Assembly: GCA_025965635.1 (NCBI GenBank)
Contig: JAOPWO010000453.1
Location: 1 to 13,051 of the forward strand
Source: Modestobacter sp.
Lineage (GTDB): Bacteria; Actinomycetota; Actinomycetes; Mycobacteriales; Geodermatophilaceae
Length of the DNA stretch: 13,051 nt
Direction of reading: 5' to 3'
The translations under genes were made by a program, and so were the position numbers. Below are positions 6,964-12,987 of this stretch, one piece after another (positions within the stretch are counted from its first letter, which is position 1; the number at the start of each line of letters is the position of its first letter). The notes under the pieces were generated by a model. It had not been told where the DNA came from. It made no database searches and saw nothing but the letters and a program-made list of their open reading frames with translations.

Positions 6964-7369
6964 TCAGCCGGCGAGCGACCGGTCGACCAGCGCGACCGGG
7001 CGCCCCAGCGCGACCAGGCGCCCGGCACCTCCTCGACCGGCAGGTCGTGCAGGAAGGAGTCCGCGAGGTCGTCGGGGTCGAACGGCCGGCCGCCGTCCAC
7101 CACTCCCCACCGGTCTCCCCCGGCCGCGGCACCATGGCGTTGACCAGCACGAGACCGCGGACCGGCGTTCGCGCCGCCACCAGGACCGCGGGCCCGTCGG
7201 GGAGCGCGCCCGCGACGGCGTCGGCGCAGGCGGCCAGGCCGGCCGTGCCGTCGTCCGCCGGGAGGTCGACGGCGATGGCGGGGTGGCCGCGGCGGGCCAG
7301 CTCGGCCACCACCCGGTGCCGGTACCAGCCGCGGCCCCCGGCGCCGGGGACCAGCACGACGGAGGTCGT
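6964..7369 (-). pseudogene. alpha/beta-hydrolase (esterase-like) pseudogene, three frames, nucleophile elbow deleted
   Basis: Pieces of an alpha/beta hydrolase lie in order on the minus strand but in three frames. Frame A (about 7369-7099) reads TTSVVLVPGAGGRGWYRHRV, then VAELARRGHPAIAVDLPADD, and on to PVRGLVLVNAMVPRPGETGG. Frame B (about 7085-7024) reads PFDPDDLADSFLHDLPVEEV. Frame C (7023-6967) reads GRLVALGRPVALVDRSLAG and then TGA. This matches the oxyanion strand, the post-nucleophile strand and the helix after the catalytic His of small actinobacterial esterases. The nucleophile elbow (usually Q-S-x-G-G) should lie between AVLVA and PVRGLVLV but is gone, and roughly 70 residues are missing between frames B and C. 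The expected initiator is ACG at 7369-7367. Three independent lesions make function very unlikely. The remnant may extend to the GTG at 7441. Confidence 0.85.
6989..7022. repeat. imperfect tandem repeat at the hydrolase frameshift junction
   Basis: AGCGCGACCGGGCGCC (6989-7004) and AGCGCGACCAGGCGCC (7007-7022) are 16-bp copies with one mismatch and an 18-bp period. They sit exactly where the hydrolase remnant changes from frame B to frame C (about 7023), so slippage or recombination between such repeats may have produced the lesion. Confidence 0.6.
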
Positions 7370-7421
7370 GCCCCCTGACCCGGTCCCGGCACCGTTCTCA
7401 CCGGTCCCGCGCGAGCGGCGA

Positions 7422-7451
7422 TTGTGCCGCCCCGCAGGCACCTCCTACGAT
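7422..7451 (+). promoter_or_regulatory. sigma70-type promoter for the metY-metX transcript
   Basis: A -35-like TTGTGC (7422-7427) and a -10-like TACGAT (7446-7451, fitting TANNNT) are separated by 18 bp. Transcription would begin about 7 bases after the -10, near 7458, which is the first base of riboswitch helix P1. The agreement between predicted start and aptamer boundary supports the call. Confidence 0.6.
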
Positions 7452-7457
7452 CATCGG

Positions 7458-7577
7458 CGGCTCACGAGAGGCAGCGACAAGCACCTGGCTGGCTGCCCGG
7501 CAACCTCAACTCCGTCTGAGGTGCTCCAGGGGAAGAGCTGGTCGGGCGGCAACCGCCGTCCGACAAAGGACGGAGCC
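7458..7577 (+). promoter_or_regulatory. SAM-IV-type S-adenosylmethionine riboswitch
   Basis: This is the aptamer of the methionine operon, which senses S-adenosylmethionine in the nascent or mature mRNA. The fold can be traced by pairing. P1 is CGGCTC (7458-7463) with GAGCTG (7535-7540). P2 is GGCAGC (7470-7475) with GCTGCC (7492-7497), followed by the conserved CCGGCAACC. P3 is CCTCA (7504-7508) with TGAGG (7517-7521). Pseudoknot 1 pairs CCTGG in the P2 loop (7484-7488) with CCAGG (7526-7530). A hairpin follows at about 7541-7564. Pseudoknot 2 pairs the P3 loop CTCCGTC (7510-7516) with GACGGAG (7569-7575), a perfect 7 bp. The second pseudoknot distinguishes SAM-IV from SAM-I. The class is known mainly from actinobacteria ahead of sulfur and methionine genes, which matches metY downstream. 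Confidence 0.92.
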
Positions 7578-7606
7578 CTTCGGGTCTCCCGGCCTGACGA
7601 GGAGAA
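7569..7606 (+). promoter_or_regulatory. predicted translational expression platform of the SAM-IV riboswitch
   Basis: Three mutually exclusive pairings share this segment. GGAG (7572-7575) can form a C(UUCG)G-capped hairpin with CTCC (7586-7589), helped by C7577-G7584 and C7578-G7583. The same GGAG is the 3' strand of pseudoknot 2. TCTCC (7585-7589), if released, is complementary to GGAGA (7601-7605) of the metY ribosome site. The predicted logic is that bound SAM stabilises pseudoknot 2, frees TCTCC, and hides the Shine-Dalgarno. Without SAM the UUCG hairpin forms and metY is translated. No T-tract follows, which argues against a transcriptional terminator. The pairings are seen in the sequence; the mechanism is inferred. 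Confidence 0.6.
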
Positions 7607-7611
7607 CGCCC

Positions 7612-8910
7612 ATGTCCGACGTGGACAAGACCGCGTGGAGCTTCGAGACCCGGCAGATCCACGCCGGCACGGCGCCCGACCCCACCACCGGGGCGCGCGC
7701 GCTGCCCATCTACGCCACGACCGCGTACCAGTTCCGCGACAGCCAGCACGCCGCGGACCTGTTCGCACTGGCTGAGATGGGCAACATCTACACCCGGATC
7801 ATGAACCCGACGCAGGACGCGCTCGAGCAGCGCGTCGCGTCGCTGGAGGGTGGGGTCGCAGCACTCGCGGTGTCGAGCGGGCAGTCCGCGACGACGCTCG
7901 CGCTGCTCAACATCGCCGAGGCCGGCGACCACGTGGTCGCGTCGGCCTCCCTGTACGGCGGCACGTACAACCTGCTGCACCACTCGCTGCCCAAGCTCGG
8001 GATCACCGTCTCCTTCGTGGAGGACCCCGACGACGCCGAGAACTGGCAGTCGCTGGTGCAGGACAACACCAAGGCGTTCTTCGCCGAGACGATCGGCAAC
8101 CCGAAGGGCGACGTCCTCGACCTCGAGACCGTCGCCGGCGTGGCGCACCGCAACGGCGTGCCGCTGATCGTGGACAACACCATCGCCACCCCGTTCCTCA
8201 TCCGCCCGTTCGAGCACGGTGCCGACGTGGTCGTCCACTCGGCCACGAAGTACCTGGGCGGCCACGGGACGGCGATCGCCGGCGTGATCGTCGACGGCGG
8301 CGGGTTCGACTGGACCAGCGGGAAGTTCCCCGGCTTCACCACGCCGGACCCGACGTACCACGGCGTGGTCTACGCCGACCTCGGCGCACCGGCCTACGCG
8401 CTGAAGGCCCGCGTCCAGCTGCTGCGCGACCTCGGGCCGGCGATCTCGCCGTTCAACGCCTTCCTCGTCGTCCAGGGCATCGAGACGCTGTCGCTGCGGA
8501 TGGAGCGGCACGTGGCCAACGCCCTGCGGGTGGCGGAGTTCCTCGAGGCGCACGACGAGGTGGACCGGGTCAACTACCCCGGCCTGGCGTCCTCGCCCTG
8601 GCACGCGGCCCAGCAGAAGTACGCGCCGAAGGGCGCCGGTGCGGTGCTCACCTTCGAGCTGCACGGCGGCCGGGAAGCCGGCCAGCGGTTCGTCGAGGCC
8701 CTGGAGCTGCACAGCCACGTCGCCAACATCGGGGACGTGCGCAGCCTGGTGATCCACCCGGCGTCCACGACGCACTCCCAGCTCACCGCGGAGGAGCAGC
8801 TCACCACCGGCGTCACCCCGGGCCTGGTGCGGCTGGCCGTCGGCCTGGAGGGCATCGAGGACATCCTGGCCGACCTGGAGTCCGGTTTCCGCGCCGCCAA
8901 GGGCGCCTGA
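7612..8910 (+). CDS. metY: O-acetylhomoserine sulfhydrylase (O-acetylhomoserine aminocarboxypropyltransferase)
   Basis: A cytoplasmic PLP enzyme of the Cys/Met-metabolism (gamma-family) group that replaces the acetyl group of O-acetyl-L-homoserine with sulfide to give L-homocysteine. The 432-residue length suits MetY, which is longer than MetB or MetC at about 380-400 residues because of an insertion. Seen in the protein are FETRQIHAGTAPDPTTGAR at the N-terminus, YTRIMNPT (Y60 and R62, phosphate-site residues), SSGQSATTLALLN, the Asp of IVDNT (D188), and the Schiff-base Lys in VVHSATKYLGGHGT (K213). The C-terminal VIHPASTTHSQL carries the conserved Ser-Thr region. The ATG at 7612 has AGGAGAA 6 bases upstream, the site the riboswitch is predicted to mask. 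metX follows after one base, making a two-gene methionine operon. Confidence 0.96.
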   Translation: MSDVDKTAWSFETRQIHAGTAPDPTTGARALPIYATTAYQFRDSQHAADLFALAEMGNIYTRIMNPTQDALEQRVASLEGGVAALAVSSGQSATTLALLNIAEAGDHVVASASLYGGTYNLLHHSLPKLGITVSFVEDPDDAENWQSLVQDNTKAFFAETIGNPKGDVLDLETVAGVAHRNGVPLIVDNTIATPFLIRPFEHGADVVVHSATKYLGGHGTAIAGVIVDGGGFDWTSGKFPGFTTPDPTYHGVVYADLGAPAYALKARVQLLRDLGPAISPFNAFLVVQGIETLSLRMERHVANALRVAEFLEAHDEVDRVNYPGLASSPWHAAQQKYAPKGAGAVLTFELHGGREAGQRFVEALELHSHVANIGDVRSLVIHPASTTHSQLTAEEQLTTGVTPGLVRLAVGLEGIEDILADLESGFRAAKGA

Positions 8911-8911
8911 G

Positions 8912-10012
8912 GTGGCGGCCGGGTCCGGCGGCTGGACGCCGGCGGACCCGGTCGGCGACCGGCGCCTCCTCGACCTCGAGGGCGCCGTCCGGCTCGAACG
9001 GGGCGGCACGCTGCCCGCCGTCCGGGTCGCCTACGAGACCTGGGGCACCCTCGCCCCGGACGGTGGCAACGCGGTGCTGGTCGAGCACGCGCTGACCGGA
9101 GACAGCCACGTGGTCGGCCCGGCCGGTCCGGGGCACGCCACGGCCGGCTGGTGGCCGGACCTGGTCGGCCCCGGTGCGCCGCTGGACACCGACCGGCTGT
9201 TCGTCGTGTGCGCCAACGTGCTCGGCGGCTGCCAGGGCACCACCGGCCCCTCCTCGGCCGGCCCGGACGGCCGGCCGTGGGGCGCCCGCTTCCCCGAGGT
9301 CACCATCGCCGACCAGGTGGCGGTCGAGGCCGCCCTCGCCGACGCGCTGGGCATCAGCCGGTGGGCGGCCGTGCTCGGCGGCTCGATGGGGGGCATGCGG
9401 GCCCTGGAGTGGGCCGTCGGCCGGCCCGAGCGGGTGGCCCGGCTGTGCTTCCTGGCCTCGGCCGCCGTCGCTTCCGCCGACCAGATCGGCACCCAGACGA
9501 CCCAGCAGGCCGCGATCCGCAGCGACCCGGCCTGGGCGGGTGGGGACTACCCGCGGACCGGCCGGCCCGGCGACGGGCCGGTCGCCGGCCTGGGGGTGGC
9601 GCGCCGGATCGCGCACCTCACCTACCGCAGCGACGTCGAGCTCGACGCCCGGTTCGGGACGGCGGTGCAGGACGACGGCCGCTTCGCCGTCGCCTCCTAC
9701 CTCGACCACCACGCCGCCAAGCTGACCGCCCGGTTCGACGCCGGCAGCTACGTGGTGCTGACCCAGGCGATGAACAGCTGGGACGTCGGCCGCGGCCGGC
9801 GCGGGGTCCAGGCCGCCCTGGCCCGGGTCACCGCCCGGTCGGTGGTGGCCGGGATCGACACCGACCGGCTGTACCCGCCGGCCCAGCAGCGCCGGGTGGC
9901 CGACGCCCTCGGCGTCCCGCTGCAGCTGATCGCGTCGCCGTACGGCCACGACGGCTTCCTGCTCGAGACCAGGGCCGTGGGGTCGCTGGTCCGCACCCTG
10001 CTGGGCATGTGA
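8912..10012 (+). CDS. metX: homoserine O-acetyltransferase
   Basis: A 366-residue alpha/beta-hydrolase-fold enzyme that transfers acetyl from acetyl-CoA to L-homoserine, supplying the MetY substrate. The markers are YETWGTLAPDGGNAVLVEHA followed by LTGDSHV near the N-terminus, the GCQGTTGPSS stretch, and the nucleophile elbow GGSMGG with S158. The acid is most likely D318 in GIDTDRLYPP and the base is H346 in YGHDGFLLE, completing the Ser-Asp-His triad. It begins with GTG one base after the metY stop; AAGGG lies 8 bases upstream inside metY. Tight spacing implies one transcript and shared riboswitch control, at least if translation is coupled. Succinyl- rather than acetyl-CoA use occurs in some MetX-fold proteins. 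Pairing with metY and actinobacterial context favour acetyl. Confidence 0.95.
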   Translation: MAAGSGGWTPADPVGDRRLLDLEGAVRLERGGTLPAVRVAYETWGTLAPDGGNAVLVEHALTGDSHVVGPAGPGHATAGWWPDLVGPGAPLDTDRLFVVCANVLGGCQGTTGPSSAGPDGRPWGARFPEVTIADQVAVEAALADALGISRWAAVLGGSMGGMRALEWAVGRPERVARLCFLASAAVASADQIGTQTTQQAAIRSDPAWAGGDYPRTGRPGDGPVAGLGVARRIAHLTYRSDVELDARFGTAVQDDGRFAVASYLDHHAAKLTARFDAGSYVVLTQAMNSWDVGRGRRGVQAALARVTARSVVAGIDTDRLYPPAQQRRVADALGVPLQLIASPYGHDGFLLETRAVGSLVRTLLGM

Positions 10013-10056
10013 GCCGGTCGTTCGGGAGTCGCCCGGCAGGACCGCGGTTCCTCGCC

Positions 10057-10062
10057 TAGGGT
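10057..10062 (+). promoter_or_regulatory. candidate -10 element for the desaturase gene
   Basis: TAGGGT fits the actinobacterial TANNNT -10 pattern and is the best such hexamer in the 132-bp gap after metX. Transcription would start near 10069, leaving a leader of about 75 bases. No good -35 is visible 16-18 bp upstream. A short ATG frame opens at 10083 and overlaps the desaturase start out of phase; I see no evidence that it is translated. Confidence 0.4.
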
Positions 10063-10144
10063 CGGGGGGCGCTGACCGCGCGATGTCCACCCTCGCCGTC
10101 GGCGAACTCCGGACTGCTCCAGCCACCCCAGCAGAGAGGCGGCG

Positions 10145-11278
10145 ATGTCCGCTCACGTCCTCGACGAGGCGATCGACCCTCGTCCTCCCGTCCCGACCGG
10201 CACCCCGGACGCCGCCCGCCCGACCGGCCGGCGCGAACGGGACCGGCAGGTCAGCGTCTACGCCGAGCTGTCGGCCCGGGTGAGGGACGCCGGGCTTCTC
10301 GACCGTCGCCGGCCGTACTACGTGGTCTCGATCGCGCTGGCCGTCGCGGCCTTCGCCGGGGTGTGGGTGGCGATCGCGGCCCTCGGCGACTCCTGGTGGC
10401 AGCTGGCCCTGGCCGTCGCGCTGTCGCTCGTCTGCACCCAGTTCGGCTTCCTCGGGCACGACACCGCCCACCGCCAGGCCTTCGGTTCGCACAAGGTCAA
10501 CGAGTGGGCAGCCCGGGTGCTGTCCTGCGGCTTCGCCGGGATCGGCTACGGCTGGTGGATGGGCAAGCACAACAAGCACCACAACGCACCCAATCAGATG
10601 GGCAAGGACCCCGACATCGTGTCGGAGGTGCTGGCCTTCACCCCGGACGACGCGGCCGAGCGCACCACCGGCCTGCGCGGCTGGTTCACCCGGCACCAGG
10701 GCTGGGCGTTCTTCCCGCTGCTGTGCCTGGAGGGCGTGGCCCTGCACGCCAACAGCATCGCCACCCTGGTCCGCGAGAAGTCCCTGCCGCACCGGCGGCT
10801 GGAGCTGGCGATCATCGCCGTCCGGCTGGGGGGCTTCCTGGCCGCGGTGTTCCTGATCATGCCGCCGCTGCTGGCCGTGGGCTTCGTCGTCGTCCAGCAG
10901 GCGGTGTTCGGTCTCCTGCTCGGCGGCTCGTTCGCGCCCAACCACAAGGGCATGCCGATCGTGCCGAAGAACGCCAAGGTCGACTTCCTGCGCCGCCAGG
11001 TGCTGATGTCGCGCAACATCCGCGGCGGCCGGGTCACCGACTTCATGATGGGCGGCCTGAACTACCAGATCGAGCACCACCTCTTCCCGAGCATGCCGCG
11101 GCCGAACCTGAAGCTCGTGCAGCCGATGGTCCGCGAGCACTGCGCCGCGCACGGCATCAGCTACACCGAGACGTCGCTGGGGGGCTCGTACCGGATGGTC
11201 GTGCAGTACCTGAACCGGGTGGGCATCGGTGAGCGCGACCCGTTCACCTGCCCGCTGGTGCAGACGATCCGCAACTGA
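10145..11278 (+). CDS. membrane fatty acid desaturase
   Basis: A 377-residue di-iron membrane desaturase acting on acyl chains of lipids or acyl-CoA. All three histidine boxes are present: HDTAH (105-109), HNKHH (142-146) and QIEHH (308-312). The first-position Gln of the third box is typical of front-end (delta-5/delta-6) and related acyl-lipid desaturases. No N-terminal cytochrome b5 domain is present; the first 55 residues are polar and hydrophobic segments start at about 58. Electrons must therefore come from a separate ferredoxin or reductase, and no such gene lies nearby. The ATG at 10145 has AGAGGCGG a few bases upstream. Regiochemistry cannot be read from sequence alone. It follows metX by 132 bp with its own candidate promoter, so it is probably a separate unit used in membrane-fluidity control. 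Confidence 0.93.
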   Translation: MSAHVLDEAIDPRPPVPTGTPDAARPTGRRERDRQVSVYAELSARVRDAGLLDRRRPYYVVSIALAVAAFAGVWVAIAALGDSWWQLALAVALSLVCTQFGFLGHDTAHRQAFGSHKVNEWAARVLSCGFAGIGYGWWMGKHNKHHNAPNQMGKDPDIVSEVLAFTPDDAAERTTGLRGWFTRHQGWAFFPLLCLEGVALHANSIATLVREKSLPHRRLELAIIAVRLGGFLAAVFLIMPPLLAVGFVVVQQAVFGLLLGGSFAPNHKGMPIVPKNAKVDFLRRQVLMSRNIRGGRVTDFMMGGLNYQIEHHLFPSMPRPNLKLVQPMVREHCAAHGISYTETSLGGSYRMVVQYLNRVGIGERDPFTCPLVQTIRN

Positions 11279-11301
11279 CGGCCCCGCCGCAGGGGCCCGT
11301 C
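11277..11301. terminator. hairpin between convergent desaturase and sigma-like genes
   Basis: GACGGCCCC (11277-11285) pairs with GGGGCCCGTC (11292-11301) around GCCGCA, with one bulged base. It starts at the desaturase stop and lies 36 bp beyond the stop of the opposing gene, so it could terminate both. No T-tract follows on either strand, as is common in high-GC actinobacteria, so intrinsic activity is uncertain. Confidence 0.5.
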
Positions 11302-11337
11302 GCGAGCGTGCGGGTGGCGGGGCAGCGGGATCCCCCG

Positions 11338-12126
11338 TCAGCCGAGGGTGAGCACGACCAGCCCGGCCAGGACGACGAAGACCGCCAGCGCGGCGAGTCC
11401 GGCCCGGTGCCGTCGTAGCGAGCGGGCCCCGTCGAGCACGTCGTCGAGCACGTCCTCCGGGGCGACGACCCCGGCGGCCCGCGCAGGCAGGTCCCGGCGC
11501 AGCCGTGCGGGCAGGGCGTCCTCGGCACCCGCGTCGGTCGCGCCGAGCAGGCGGTGCAGCAAGGCGAGCCCGAGCACGGCCCAGGCGCGCACCTCCTCGG
11601 CGGGCACGCCGAGCGCGTCGGCCGTGGTGGCCTCCGGCAGGCCCTCCCCGTACCCGAGCACCAGGACGACCCGCTGTCGTGGCGGCAGCCGGAGCAGCGC
11701 GGCCGTCAGGTCGTCGTGCGGGCCGGCGTCCGCGGCCGGCCGGGCGAACCCGGGCAGGCCCGCGGTGCCGGCCAGCAGCGTGCTCTCCGCGAGCAGGTCA
11801 CCGATCCGGAGGCGGCGCCACCGGCTGGTGTGCGCGGCCACCAGTTCCCGCCGGACGAGCGCGGTGGCAGCCGCCGAGTCCGGGACGGCGGTCCAGCGCC
11901 GGGAGGCCGCGATCAGCGCGGTCTGCAGCAGGTCGCGGGCCGGCCCCCGGTCACCGGTGAGCAGATGGGCGGTGCGCAGCAGCGCCGTCGAGTGCCCGGC
12001 GACGAACACCTCGAACGAGCCGGCGCCAGTCACTCCTCCCCAGGAGCCGCCGGCCAGGACGCCCTGCACCCGGTCGAGGACCGCCCGCCCCAGTGCGGGG
12101 CCGGCCGAGGACCCCTCGGGTCGCAC
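11338..12126 (-). CDS. ECF (SigE-family-like) RNA polymerase sigma factor relative with C-terminal membrane anchor
   Basis: A 262-residue protein. Residues about 37-80 match sigma region 2 of actinobacterial SigE-family ECF factors (ALLRTAHLLTGDRGPARDLL, QTALIAASRRW), with the usual linker VRRELVAAHTSRWRRLR after it. Region 4 starts normally (LPPRQRVVLVLGYGEGLPEA). However, the recognition helix reads EEVRAWAVLGLALLHRLL instead of the usual TVKS-R/Q-x-x-RALARLR type, losing most basic and polar contact residues. After about 45 further residues a hydrophobic segment (about 243-261, LAALAVFVVLAGLVVLTLG) ends the protein, so it is probably tethered to the membrane. The GTG at 12126 has GGGAG 6 bases upstream and lies 14 bp after the hexapeptide-protein gene. 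A GTG at 12033 is an alternative. It may be a diverged, non-canonical sigma or a sigma-like signalling protein. No separate anti-sigma gene is visible. Confidence 0.75.
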   Translation of the reverse strand: MRPEGSSAGPALGRAVLDRVQGVLAGGSWGGVTGAGSFEVFVAGHSTALLRTAHLLTGDRGPARDLLQTALIAASRRWTAVPDSAAATALVRRELVAAHTSRWRRLRIGDLLAESTLLAGTAGLPGFARPAADAGPHDDLTAALLRLPPRQRVVLVLGYGEGLPEATTADALGVPAEEVRAWAVLGLALLHRLLGATDAGAEDALPARLRRDLPARAAGVVAPEDVLDDVLDGARSLRRHRAGLAALAVFVVLAGLVVLTLG

Positions 12127-12140
12127 GGCGTGCTCCCGGC

Positions 12141-12671
12141 CTACTCGACCCGGCGCACGGCGCGGTGCTGATCGAGCCGGCCGGTGTAGCTCTCCGCGTT
12201 GCGGCGGATCGCCGTCCGGTCGTCCTCGGTGGTCTCCCGCCGGACCTTCGCCGGAACGCCGGCGACCAGCGAGTTCGGCGGGATCTCCGCGCCCTGCATG
12301 ACGACCGCCCCGGCCGCGACGATCGACCCCGAGCCGATGTGCGCGCCGTTGAGCACGGTGCTGCCCATCCCGACCAGCACGTCGTCGTCCACCCGGCAGC
12401 CGTGCAGGACGACGTTGTGGCCCACGGTGACGCCGCGGCCGAGGACCAGCGGGAACCCCGGGTCGCTGTGCATCGTGGACCCGTCCTGCACGTTGGAGTC
12501 CGCGCCGATCTCGATCACCTCGGAGTCCGCCCGGGCGATGGCGCCGTACCAGATGCTCGCCCGCGGGCCCATCGTCACCCTGCCGACGACGACCGCGGTG
12601 GGCGCCACGAACGCCGACGGGTCGATGTCGGGTGCGCCGAAGTCCAGTTCCCCGATGTAGCTGTCAGCCAC
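12141..12671 (-). CDS. gamma-carbonic-anhydrase-family hexapeptide-repeat protein
   Basis: A 176-residue left-handed beta-helix protein. Imperfect hexapeptide repeats run from about residue 22 to 140 (for example AVVVGRVTMGPRASIWYG, VGHNVVLHGCRV, IVAAGAVVMQGAEIP), ending with the NSLVAGVPAKVRRE motif common to this family. Three His at positions 68 (TMHSD), 85 and 90 (VGHNVVLHG) match the zinc or iron ligands of Cam/CamH. The Arg-x-Asp pair (R47, D49) and Q62 are also present. The acidic loop carrying the proton-shuttle Glu of Methanosarcina Cam is absent, so it resembles CamH/YrdA-type members whose activity varies. I chose the GTG at 12671 because AGAGGA lies 7 bases upstream; the longer open frame upstream is low-complexity. 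It is probably co-transcribed with the downstream sigma-like gene. Confidence 0.9.
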   Translation of the reverse strand: MADSYIGELDFGAPDIDPSAFVAPTAVVVGRVTMGPRASIWYGAIARADSEVIEIGADSNVQDGSTMHSDPGFPLVLGRGVTVGHNVVLHGCRVDDDVLVGMGSTVLNGAHIGSGSIVAAGAVVMQGAEIPPNSLVAGVPAKVRRETTEDDRTAIRRNAESYTGRLDQHRAVRRVE

Positions 12672-12735
12672 GCTGTCGTCCTCTCGTCGTCCGTCCGGCC
12701 GGAGGGGTTCCCGCGACCGGCGCACTGCGCCCGCC

Positions 12736-12987
12736 TCAGGCGGGCTCGGTGGCCCCCCGCTCGGCGGGGAAGGCCGCTGGGTCGAGCTCCTCGGGCTGCC
12801 GCTGCACGACGCCCGGCATCCCGCCGGGCACGTCCGGGTCACCGGCTCCCACCCGCACCAGCTCCGCGCCGTCCCGGCGCCGGCTGACCGCCACGCCGCT
12901 CAGCGCCGGCGCGGGCAGCAGGCCCCACGCCAGCCCGGCGGCGAAGACGGCGGCGGAGCGCGGTCCGGCGGGGACGGTCGGGTGCAT
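12736..12987 (-). CDS. small hypothetical protein with N-terminal hydrophobic segment
   Basis: An 83-residue protein that I do not recognise. Residues about 10-34 are Ala/Leu/Gly-rich (SAAVFAAGLAWGLLPAPALS) and could be a membrane helix or uncleaved signal, followed by SRRRDG. The rest is acidic and Pro/Gly-rich (AGDPDVPGGMPGVVQRQPEE) with no domain motif. The ATG at 12987-12985 overlaps the stop of the preceding gene as TGATG, which indicates translational coupling and supports it being real. The gamma-carbonic-anhydrase-like gene starts 64 bp later on the same strand and may share the transcript. Confidence 0.6.
   Translation of the reverse strand: MHPTVPAGPRSAAVFAAGLAWGLLPAPALSGVAVSRRRDGAELVRVGAGDPDVPGGMPGVVQRQPEELDPAAFPAERGATEPA

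Noticed and set aside
6941..7441. Hydrolase-alcohol dehydrogenase fusion protein
   Set aside because: The hydrolase frame becomes nonsense after about 7099 while real homology continues in other frames. The continuous frame is accidental, and the dehydrogenase has its own GTG start.
7458..7577. SAM-I rather than SAM-IV riboswitch
   Set aside because: The aptamer shares the SAM-I core, but the long pairing of the P3 loop with a segment after the last hairpin is the SAM-IV arrangement.
10083..10283. Small upstream frame overlapping the desaturase start
   Set aside because: No well-placed ribosome site, an Arg/Pro/Ser-rich translation, and most of it is simply another frame of the desaturase N-terminus.
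8813..11152. A 779-codon minus-strand open frame
   Set aside because: It covers metX and most of the desaturase in antisense. Both plus-strand genes have complete catalytic motifs, so this is a shadow frame.
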